NCBI RefSeq assembly: GCF_000518265.1
Contig: NZ_KI912410.1
Coordinates: 910,774 to 974,773 of the forward strand
Source: Actinomadura oligospora ATCC 43269
Lineage (GTDB): Bacteria; Actinomycetota; Actinomycetes; Streptosporangiales; Streptosporangiaceae
Reading direction: 5' to 3'
DNA length: 64,000 nucleotides
Shown here: in pieces, positions 42,807-50,002 of the stretch
Numbering within the stretch: the first letter of the stretch is position 1
Layout: every line of letters begins with the position of its first letter
Made by a program: the position numbers and the translations under genes
Notes under the pieces: model-generated
What the model saw: only the letters and a program-made list of their open reading frames with translations
Databases searched by the model: none
What the model was told of the DNA's origin: nothing

Positions 42807-44548
42807 TCGGGGTCATCGCGGCCACCGCGAGCGGCCGCACCGCCGCCGCCACCCTCGCCGCCGCCTGGCCCGGCGAGGTCCGGGTGCTGCCCGACCAGCA
42901 CGCCGAAGGCCGCAAGCCCGCCGACGCGCTGCGCGAGGCGTGGCGGACCTGCGACGCCGTCGTGTCGTTCCTCGCCGTCGGCGCTACCGTCCGCGTCCTC
43001 GCGCCGCTGCTCGGCCACAAGACCGAGGACCCGGCCGTCGTCTGCGTGGACGAGTCGATGCGCTTCGCCGTCGCCGTCCTCGGCGGCCACCACGGCGCGA
43101 ACCTGCTGGCCAGGAGGCTGACCGGCGTCCTCGGCACGCAGCCGGTGATCACGACGGCCAGCGACGGCGCGGGCGTCTCCGCGCTCGACTCCTTCGGCCG
43201 CGACCTCGGCTTCACGGTCCACAACCCGGAGCTGCTCGCGCACGTCGGCGCGGCCGTCCTGTCCGGTGAGCCGGTGCTGATCGAGGGCGCGGACCCCTGG
43301 CCGCTCCCCGCCCTCCCGCCCAACGTCTCCAAGGACGCCGCGGACGCCGCGACCGGCATCCTGGTCAGCGACGAGGCCGAGCCGACCTGCATGTGCCACG
43401 AGGGCTGGTTCGGCAGCCGCCTGGTGTACCGGCCGCCGTCCCTGGTCGTCGGGATCGGCTCGGCCCGCGGCGTCACGTCCGCCGAGGTCGGCGAGCTGGT
43501 CGACCGGACCCTCGCCGAGGCCGGGCTGGCCCCCGAGTCCGTCCGCTGCGTCGCCACGATCGACCTCAAGGCGGACGAGCAGGGCATCCTCGACGCCGCC
43601 CGCGAGCGCGGCTGGGACGTCGTCACCTACCCGGCCGAGGCCCTCGCCGCCGTCGACGTGCCGAACCCGTCCGAGGTCGTCCAGGCCGAGGTCGGGACGC
43701 CGTCGGTCGCCGAGGCTTCCGCGCTGCACGCCGCCCGCGTCCTCGGGCGCGCGGGCGAGCTGGTCGCGGCCAAGAGCAAGACCGCCAACGCGACCTGCGC
43801 CGTCGCCCGCCTCACCCCGCGCGGACGGCTCAGCATCGTCGGCCTCGGCCCCGGCGCCCGCGACCTGCTCACCCCGCGCGCCGAGGACGCTCTGCGCCGC
43901 GCCGCCGTGATCGTCGGCCTCGACCAGTACGTCGACCAGATCCGCGACCTGGTCCGTCCGGGCACCCGCGTCGTGGAGACCGGCCTCGGCCAGGAGGAGG
44001 AGCGCGCCCGCGCCGCCGTCGAGGAGGCCGCGCGCGGCAACGCCGTGGCCCTGATCGGCTCGGGCGACGCGGGCGTCTACGCCATGGCGAGCCCCGCCCT
44101 GGAGTTCGCCGACGCCCGCGTCGACGTGGACGGCGTCCCCGGCGTCACCGCCGCGCTCGCCGCGTCCAACCTGCTCGGCGCGCCCCTCGGCCACGACCAC
44201 GCCTACATCTCGCTCTCCGACCTGCACACGCCGTGGGAGGTCATCGAGCGCCGCGTCCGGGCCGCCGCCGAGGGCGACTTCACGGTCTGCTTCTACAACC
44301 CACGCTCACGCGCGCGCGATTGGCAGCTGGCCGCCGTCCTGAAGATCCTGGCCGAGCACCGTCCGCCGGAGACGCCGGTCGGGTTCGTCCGCAACGCCAC
44401 CCGCCGCGACCAGACCGCGACGCTCACCACGCTCGCCGACCTCGACCCCGCCGACGTGGACATGTTCACGGTCGTCCTGGTCGGGTCGAGCCGGTCGCGG
44501 GACGTCGCCGGACGGTTCGTCACCCCTCGGGGCTACCGATGGGCGTGA
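42803..44548 (+). CDS. cobJ: Fusion: CbiG + precorrin-3B C17-methyltransferase (CobJ/CbiH)
   Basis: This 581-residue protein joins CbiG (about 1-340) to a CobJ/CbiH methyltransferase (about 341-581). The CbiG half shows FLAVGATVRVLAPLLGHKTE and ESMRFAVAVLGGHHGANLLA, matching the lactone-opening, acetaldehyde-releasing enzyme of the early-cobalt pathway. Its C-terminal part contains GIGSARGVTSAEVGEL. The CobJ half starts at LSIVGLGPGARDLLTPRA and contains ALIGSGDAGVYAMASP and FTVCFYNPRSRARDW. Together they catalyse ring contraction at C20 and the following hydrolysis. The start is a GTG overlapping cobL; the 3' end overlaps the ferredoxin gene by 10 bases. Confidence 0.94.
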   Translation: MIGVIAATASGRTAAATLAAAWPGEVRVLPDQHAEGRKPADALREAWRTCDAVVSFLAVGATVRVLAPLLGHKTEDPAVVCVDESMRFAVAVLGGHHGANLLARRLTGVLGTQPVITTASDGAGVSALDSFGRDLGFTVHNPELLAHVGAAVLSGEPVLIEGADPWPLPALPPNVSKDAADAATGILVSDEAEPTCMCHEGWFGSRLVYRPPSLVVGIGSARGVTSAEVGELVDRTLAEAGLAPESVRCVATIDLKADEQGILDAARERGWDVVTYPAEALAAVDVPNPSEVVQAEVGTPSVAEASALHAARVLGRAGELVAAKSKTANATCAVARLTPRGRLSIVGLGPGARDLLTPRAEDALRRAAVIVGLDQYVDQIRDLVRPGTRVVETGLGQEEERARAAVEEAARGNAVALIGSGDAGVYAMASPALEFADARVDVDGVPGVTAALAASNLLGAPLGHDHAYISLSDLHTPWEVIERRVRAAAEGDFTVCFYNPRSRARDWQLAAVLKILAEHRPPETPVGFVRNATRRDQTATLTTLADLDPADVDMFTVVLVGSSRSRDVAGRFVTPRGYRWA

Positions 44549-44739
44549 CCGTCCCGGGCCGTGTCACCCTGGTCGCCGTCACCGACCGGTGCCAGGGCTG
44601 CGGCGCGTGCCTGCTGACCTGCCCCGAGCACGCGATCAGGCCGCACGGAGACCCCCTGCTCGTGCTGCCCGACCTGTGCACCGGCTGCGGCGAGTGCGTC
44701 GAAGTCTGTCCGGTGGACGCCATCGAGGAGGTGGCGTGA
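44539..44739 (+). CDS. 2[4Fe-4S] ferredoxin inside cobalamin operon
   Basis: This 66-residue protein has two four-cysteine clusters, Cys18/21/24/28 (CQGCGACLLTCP) and Cys47/50/53/57 (CTGCGECVEVCP), so it should bind two [4Fe-4S] centres. It overlaps cbiG-cobJ by 10 bases, and its stop overlaps a GTG in frame with cobH. It probably donates electrons to a redox step of corrin synthesis, for example cobalt reduction before adenosylation or a missing ring-contraction oxygenase. Its partner is not identifiable from sequence. Confidence 0.92.
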   Translation: MGVTVPGRVTLVAVTDRCQGCGACLLTCPEHAIRPHGDPLLVLPDLCTGCGECVEVCPVDAIEEVA

Positions 44740-44759
44740 CCGTAAGAGGAGCCCACACG

Positions 44760-45425
44760 ATGACCGACCAAGCGACCATGGACCCCGCCGCGAACGGCGG
44801 CGTGGGCGGAGCCGAGCGGGCCGCGAACCCGAGGGTCCGCAAGCCGCACCCGATCGAGATCGAGTCGTTCGAGATCCTGCGGTCCCGCGTGGACCTGTCG
44901 CCCATGCCGCCGCTCTGGCGCGCGGTCACCGAGCGCGTCATCCACTCCAGCGCCGACCTGGAGTACGCGGTCGACGTCCTCACCACCGAGGAGCACCTGG
45001 CCGCCGGGCTGGCGGCGCTGCGCGCGGGCGCGCCGATCGTCACCGACGTCGAGATGGTCGCCGCCGGGATCACCGCCCGCGACACCGTCTGCCAGGTCGC
45101 CGACCCCGCGACCGGACGGATGGCCCGCGCCGCCGGGATCACCCGCTCGGCCGCCGCCGTCCGGCTCGCCTACGCCGAGGTCGGCCCCGGCGCGGTCTGG
45201 GTCGTCGGCTGCGCCCCGACCGCGCTGGCCGAGATCATCGAGCGCGGCGTCCGGCCCGCCCTGGTCATCGGCATGCCGGTCGGCTTCGTCGGCGCGACCG
45301 AGTCCAAGCAGGCCCTGCGCGACAGCGGCCTGCCGCAGGTCAGCAACGTCTCCGAGAAGGGCGGGTCCGCCGTCGCGGCGGCCGCCTGCAACGCACTGCT
45401 CTACTACGAGGGGGACCCCCAGTGA
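44760..45425 (+). CDS. cobH: Precorrin-8X methylmutase
   Basis: This 221-residue enzyme moves a methyl group from C11 to C12 to give hydrogenobyrinate. CobH/CbiC features include KPHPIEIESFEILRSRVDLS, the catalytic-region TERVIHSSADLEYAVDVL and the C-terminal GFVGATESKQALRDSGLPQV. I prefer the ATG at 44760, which has AAGAGGAG about eight bases upstream. A GTG at 44736 overlapping the ferredoxin stop is the alternative and would add eight residues. It overlaps cbiX by four bases. Confidence 0.95.
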   Translation: MTDQATMDPAANGGVGGAERAANPRVRKPHPIEIESFEILRSRVDLSPMPPLWRAVTERVIHSSADLEYAVDVLTTEEHLAAGLAALRAGAPIVTDVEMVAAGITARDTVCQVADPATGRMARAAGITRSAAAVRLAYAEVGPGAVWVVGCAPTALAEIIERGVRPALVIGMPVGFVGATESKQALRDSGLPQVSNVSEKGGSAVAAAACNALLYYEGDPQ

Positions 45426-46378
45426 ACGCGCCGCTGCTGCTCGTCGGCCACGGGACGCGGTCGGCGGACGGCGTCGCCGACTTCGGACGGTTCGTCCGGC
45501 GGCTCGCCCTCCGGATGGCCGGGACGCCGGTGGCCGGAGGGTTCATCGAGCTGTCCCGCCCGCCGCTGACCGAGGCCGTCGCGGGCCTGTACGCGGACGG
45601 CCACCGGCGGCTCGCGGCCGTCCCGCTGGTCCTGGTCGGCGCCGGACACGGCAAGGGCGACATCCCGGGCGCGATGGCACGCGAGACCGTCCGCCATCCA
45701 GGACTGTCCTACGCGTACGGACGTCCACTGGGCCCGCATCCGACGCTCCTGACCCTCCTGGAGGAGCGCCTGGAAGCCGTCTCGCCCGAGCCCGGCCCCG
45801 AGCCCGGCCCCGGCACGGCCGTCCTGCTGGTCGGACGAGGCTCCACCGACCCGGACGCCAACGCCGAGGTCCACAAGGTCGCCCGCCTGTTCTGGGAAGG
45901 ACGCGGCGCGGGCGGCCCCGGCGAGGGCCACGGCCTCTCGGCCGTCGAGCCCGCGTTCATCTCGCTGGCCCGCCCGAGCGTCCCTGAGGGCCTGGAACGC
46001 CTGCGCCGCCTGGGCGCGGAGCGGATCGTCGTGCTTCCCTACTTCCTGTTCTCCGGCGTCCTGCCCGACCGGGTCGTCGCCGAGTCGCGGGAGTGGGCCT
46101 CGTCACACCCCGGCGTGGACGTACGCTGCGCCGAGGTCATCGGCGACTGCGACGGCCTGGCCGACCTGGTCGTCGAGCGGTACCGCGAGGCCCTGCGCGG
46201 CGACATCCGCATGAACTGCGACACCTGCGTCTACCGCATCGCCATGCCCGGCTTCGAGGACAAGGTCGGAGCCCCGCAGACCCCCCACCACCATCCGGAC
46301 GATCCCTCCGGCCACGGTCACGGCCACGCCCATGACCACGGCCTCGATCACGGCCACGGGCACGTTCACGCCCGCTGA
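45422..46378 (+). CDS. cbiX: Sirohydrochlorin cobaltochelatase CbiX, long form, His-rich tail
   Basis: This 318-residue chelatase has two CbiX-like repeats: LLLVGHGTRSADG at 5-17 and LLVGRGSTDPDANAEV in the second half. It inserts cobalt (or another divalent metal) into sirohydrochlorin early in the pathway. After the repeats come MNCDTCVYRIAMPGFEDKVG, typical of actinobacterial CbiX, and a tail with 12 histidines in the last 30 residues (GHGHGHAHDH and DHGHGHVHAR). The tail probably binds cobalt or nickel. Its GTG overlaps cobH. Coexistence with CobN is notable. Confidence 0.92.
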   Translation: MNAPLLLVGHGTRSADGVADFGRFVRRLALRMAGTPVAGGFIELSRPPLTEAVAGLYADGHRRLAAVPLVLVGAGHGKGDIPGAMARETVRHPGLSYAYGRPLGPHPTLLTLLEERLEAVSPEPGPEPGPGTAVLLVGRGSTDPDANAEVHKVARLFWEGRGAGGPGEGHGLSAVEPAFISLARPSVPEGLERLRRLGAERIVVLPYFLFSGVLPDRVVAESREWASSHPGVDVRCAEVIGDCDGLADLVVERYREALRGDIRMNCDTCVYRIAMPGFEDKVGAPQTPHHHPDDPSGHGHGHAHDHGLDHGHGHVHAR

Positions 46379-46394
46379 GACGTTGGGGTACCAA

Positions 46395-47432
46395 GTGAAC
46401 CTTGAGGCACTGACCGGCGACGATGTCGATCTCTCCCACCACGGCGACGCCGAGGTGGGCGACGGACTGCGCGACTTCGCGGTGAACGTGAGGACCGCCA
46501 CCCCGCCCGCGTGGCTGGCCGAGCGCATCCGCGCCTCGGTCGCCGACCTGGCGGCCTATCCCGATCCCGAGCCCGCCCGCCGGGCCGTCGCCCGGCGGCA
46601 CGGCCGCTCGCCCGACGAGGTCCTGCTCACCGCCGGGGCCGCCGAGGCGTTCGTGCTGCTCGCGCGCGTCCTGCGGCCGCGCCGGGCCGTGGTCGTCCAC
46701 CCGCAGTTCACCGAGCCCGAGGCCGCCCTGCGCGCCGCCGGGCACGAGGTCGAGCGGGTCCTGCTCGCCAAGGACTTCACCTTCGACCCCGCCGACATCC
46801 CGGCCGACGCCGACCTGGTGGTGATCGGCAACCCGACCAACCCGACGTCGGTGCTGCACCCGGCGGGCGCGATCGCCTCGCTCGTCCGGCCCGGCCGGAC
46901 GGTCATCGTCGACGAGGCGTTCATGGACTGCGTTCCCGGCGAGCCCGAGAGCCTCGCCGGGCGGCTGCCGTCCGGGTTCGTCGTCGTCCGCAGCCTCACC
47001 AAGACCTGGGGCCTGGCCGGGCTGCGCGCGGGCTACCTGCTCGCCGCGCCCGACCTGGTGTCCCGGCTGGGCGCGGCGCAGCCGCTCTGGGCCGTCTCGA
47101 CGCCCGCGCTCGTCGCCGTCGAGGCGTGCAGCGCCCCCGAGGCGGTCGCCGAGGCGGACGCGTGGGCCGCCGAGATGGGCGCCGAACGCGACCGCCTCGC
47201 CGCCGAGCTGACCTCGCGCGGCCTGTACGTCGTGCCGTCCCCGCGGGCGTCCTTCCTGTGCCTGCGCGTCCCGGACGCCCTCGGCATCCGCGTCCTGCTG
47301 CGGCAGCGCGGCTTCGCCGTCCGGCGCGGCGACACCTTCCCCGGCCTCGGCCCGGACTGGCTCCGCATCGCCGTCCGCGACCGCGCGGCCGACGACGAAC
47401 TCCTCGAGGCCCTCCGTGACCTCGGCACCTGA
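46395..47432 (+). CDS. cobC: PLP-dependent aminotransferase-fold protein CobC
   Basis: This 345-residue fold-type I PLP enzyme is similar to L-threonine-O-3-phosphate decarboxylase and to the Rv2231c-type CobC of actinobacteria. It would supply (R)-1-amino-2-propanol phosphate for the nucleotide loop. LLTAGAAEAFVLLARVLRP contacts PLP, VVIGNPTNPTSVLHP carries the conserved Asn, IVDEAFMD the Asp, and the Schiff-base Lys is in VRSLTKTWGLAGLRAGYL. The start is a GTG 16 bases after cbiX. The 3' end overlaps the cobT start by 17 bases. Confidence 0.92.
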   Translation: MNLEALTGDDVDLSHHGDAEVGDGLRDFAVNVRTATPPAWLAERIRASVADLAAYPDPEPARRAVARRHGRSPDEVLLTAGAAEAFVLLARVLRPRRAVVVHPQFTEPEAALRAAGHEVERVLLAKDFTFDPADIPADADLVVIGNPTNPTSVLHPAGAIASLVRPGRTVIVDEAFMDCVPGEPESLAGRLPSGFVVVRSLTKTWGLAGLRAGYLLAAPDLVSRLGAAQPLWAVSTPALVAVEACSAPEAVAEADAWAAEMGAERDRLAAELTSRGLYVVPSPRASFLCLRVPDALGIRVLLRQRGFAVRRGDTFPGLGPDWLRIAVRDRAADDELLEALRDLGT

Positions 47433-48630
47433 CAGCAACGAAGACGGGCGGCGCGCGCTGCCGGAAGAGGACACCGAGGACATCGTGGACACCGTGGATC
47501 TGATCGCCGACACCGTCGCCGCCATCCGGCCGCTCGACGCCTCCGCCATGCAGGACGCCCGCGACCTGCAAGGACGCCTCACCAAGCCGCCGGGCTCCCT
47601 CGGCGTCCTGGAGGACGTCTCGGTCCGCCTCTCGGGCCTCGCCGGGACGTGCCCGCCGCCGCTGCCCGAACCGGCCGCCGTCGCCGTCTTCGCCGCCGAC
47701 CACGGCGTCCACGCCCAGGGCGTCACGCCGTGGCCGCAGGAGGTGACCGCGCAGATGGTCGCCAACTTCCTCGCGGGCGGCGCGGTCGTCAACGCCTTCG
47801 CGGGCCAGGTCGGCGCGGGGGTCACGATCGTCGACATCGGCGTCGCCACGCCCCTGGCCGTCGCCCCCGGCCTGCTCCCGCGCAAGGTCGCTCCCGGCAC
47901 CGCCGACATGACCCAGGGGCCCGCGATGACCGCGGACCAGGCCCGGCGGGCGGTCGAGACGGGCATCGAGGTCGCCCGCGAGCTGGTCGCGTCCGGCGCG
48001 CGCTGCCTGATCACCGGCGACATGGGCATCGCCAACACCACCGCGTCCGCCGCCCTGATCTCCGCCTTCACCGGCCTCCCGCCCGAGGACGTCACGGGCC
48101 GCGGCACCGGCATCGACGACGCCACCCACGCCCACAAGGTCGAGGTCGTCCGCGCCTCTCTCCGCCGCCACGACCTGGTCCACCCGATGCCGGGACGCGA
48201 TCCGCTGGACGTCCTGGCGGCCGTCGGCGGTCTGGAGCACGCCGGTATCGCCGGGTTCGTCCTCGGCGCGGCGGCCCTGCGCGTCCCGGTCGTCCTGGAC
48301 GGGGTGATCGCCGGGGCCGCCGCCCTCGTCGCCGCCGCGCTCTGCCCGGACGCGCTCGGCGCCTGCGTCGCCGGGCACCGGTCCGCCGAGCCCGGCCACA
48401 CCGCCGCCGTCGGCCACCTCGGCCTGCGGCCCCTGGTCGACCTGGAGCTCCGGCTCGGCGAGGGCACCGGCGCGCTGCTGGCGCTGCCGCTGGTCCAGAG
48501 CGCCGTCCGCGTGCTCCACGAGGTCGCCACGTTCGATTCGGCGGGCGTCAGCGAGAAGCCGGCGGGCGCCGGGGAGGAACCGGCGGGCGTGAACGAGGCG
48601 GGCGTGAACGAGAAGGACGCGGGCGCGTAA
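47416..48630 (+). CDS. cobT: Nicotinate-nucleotide-DMB phosphoribosyltransferase
   Basis: This 404-residue enzyme activates dimethylbenzimidazole by transferring ribose phosphate from nicotinate mononucleotide. Conserved segments are LTKPPGSLGVLEDVSVRLSG, AVFAADHGVHAQGVTPWP, LITGDMGIANTTASAA and GHRSAEPGHTAAVGHLGL. The N-terminus (about 20 acidic residues) and the C-terminus (EKPAGAGEEPAGVNEAGVNE, a degenerate repeat) extend beyond the usual fold. A GTG at 47484 could start the conserved part. It is the last gene of the continuous overlapping operon; a 133-bp gap follows. Confidence 0.94.
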   Translation: MTSAPDSNEDGRRALPEEDTEDIVDTVDLIADTVAAIRPLDASAMQDARDLQGRLTKPPGSLGVLEDVSVRLSGLAGTCPPPLPEPAAVAVFAADHGVHAQGVTPWPQEVTAQMVANFLAGGAVVNAFAGQVGAGVTIVDIGVATPLAVAPGLLPRKVAPGTADMTQGPAMTADQARRAVETGIEVARELVASGARCLITGDMGIANTTASAALISAFTGLPPEDVTGRGTGIDDATHAHKVEVVRASLRRHDLVHPMPGRDPLDVLAAVGGLEHAGIAGFVLGAAALRVPVVLDGVIAGAAALVAAALCPDALGACVAGHRSAEPGHTAAVGHLGLRPLVDLELRLGEGTGALLALPLVQSAVRVLHEVATFDSAGVSEKPAGAGEEPAGVNEAGVNEKDAGA

Positions 48631-48763
48631 CACGATGATCACGCTTTGAGTCACGCTCGGGTGTCGAGTGCCGGGGACAACTCGGCACGGGCCCCCGGGG
48701 CCGAGTACCTTTGGTCCACAAACAGCCATGTCCGTCACCTGGTCCACCGAACGAGAGATTTCC

Positions 48764-50002
48764 GTGCCTCCGTACCTGCTCGGCCTGCGCCTCGGCGGGC
48801 GACGCGTCCTCGTCGTCGGCGGCGGACGGGTCGCCCAGCGCCGGGTGCCCGCCCTGCTGGCCGCCGGCGCCGACATCACGCTGATCGCGCCCGAGGTCAC
48901 CCCCGCCCTGGACGACCTGGTCGCCGACGGCCGGATCACCTGGCACGCCCGCCCGTTCGAGACCGGTGACTGCGACGGCGTCTGGCTCGTCCAGGCGGTG
49001 ACCGACGACGCCAAGGTCAACGAGGCCGTCGCCGCCGAGGCCGAGGCCCGCCGCGTCTGGTGCGTCCGCGCCGACGACGCCGAGGCGTCCGCGGCCTGGA
49101 CCCCCGCGTCCGGCCAGGTCGGGGAGACCACGGTCGGCGTGCTCGCCGGGGGAGACCCCCGCCGCGCCGCCGGCATCCGCGACGCCGTCGTGGACGGCCT
49201 GCGCGACGCGACCCTCGAGGCCCGGCACTCCCGCACCAAGCCGACCGGCGTCGCCCTGGTCGGCGGCGGTCCCGGCGACCCCGGCCTGATCACCGTGCGC
49301 GGACGCCAGCTCCTCGCCCAGGCGGACGTGGTGATCACCGACCGCCTCGCCCCCCGCGAGCTGCTGGACGAGCTGCCCGCCGACGTCGAGATCATCGACG
49401 CCGCCAAGATCCCCTACGGACGCACCGTCACCCAGGACCGGATCAACGAGCACATCGTCGAGCAGGTCGCGCTCGGCAAGTTCGTCGTCCGGCTCAAGGG
49501 CGGCGACCCGTTCGTGTTCGGCCGCGGCGGCGAAGAGGTGATCCACTGCGCGAAGCACGGCATCCCCGTGCTGGTCGTCCCGGGCATCACCAGCGCCGTC
49601 GCCGTCCCGTCCGCGGCGGGCATCCCGGTGACCCACCGCGGCGTCGCGCAGGAGTTCCACGTCGTCTCCGCGCACGTCGCCCCCGGCGACCCCGCGTCCA
49701 CCGTCGACTGGGAGGCCCTCGGCCGCTCGCACGGCACCCTGGTGCTGCTGATGGCGGTGGAGCGGATGGATCGCATCGCCGCGAGCCTCATGCGCTATGG
49801 TCGTTCGTCCGACACGCCGGTCGCCGTGATCCAGGACGGCACGCTCCCCGGTCAGCGCGCGCTCACCGCCACGCTGGGCACGGTGACCGAGGAGATGGCG
49901 GCCTCCGGCGTCCGGCCTCCGGCGATCGTGGTCGTGGGCGACGTCGTCACCGTGGCACAGCAGGTCGACATCATCCGAGCGGACATGGGGCGGGATCCGT
50001 GA
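48764..50002 (+). CDS. cobA: Siroheme synthase-type SUMT (uroporphyrinogen-III C-methyltransferase)
   Basis: This 412-residue protein fuses a precorrin-2 dehydrogenase/ferrochelatase-like N-terminus to SUMT. The NAD-binding loop RVLVVGGGRVAQRRVPALLA starts near residue 15. The methylase motifs are VALVGGGPGDPGLITVRG, RLKGGDPFVFGRGGEE and VVPGITSAVAVPSAAG. It converts uroporphyrinogen III to precorrin-2, the entry to both siroheme and cobalamin. I chose the GTG at 48764, which has GAGAG six bases upstream; an in-frame ATG at 48728 lies 17 bases after a -10-like TACCTT and is a real alternative. It overlaps the GTPase gene by four bases. Confidence 0.93.
   Translation: MPPYLLGLRLGGRRVLVVGGGRVAQRRVPALLAAGADITLIAPEVTPALDDLVADGRITWHARPFETGDCDGVWLVQAVTDDAKVNEAVAAEAEARRVWCVRADDAEASAAWTPASGQVGETTVGVLAGGDPRRAAGIRDAVVDGLRDATLEARHSRTKPTGVALVGGGPGDPGLITVRGRQLLAQADVVITDRLAPRELLDELPADVEIIDAAKIPYGRTVTQDRINEHIVEQVALGKFVVRLKGGDPFVFGRGGEEVIHCAKHGIPVLVVPGITSAVAVPSAAGIPVTHRGVAQEFHVVSAHVAPGDPASTVDWEALGRSHGTLVLLMAVERMDRIAASLMRYGRSSDTPVAVIQDGTLPGQRALTATLGTVTEEMAASGVRPPAIVVVGDVVTVAQQVDIIRADMGRDP

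Noticed and set aside
46137..49407. Long minus-strand open frames opposite cobC, cobT and cobA
   Set aside because: They are antisense to enzymes with clear family motifs and have no credible start or product.
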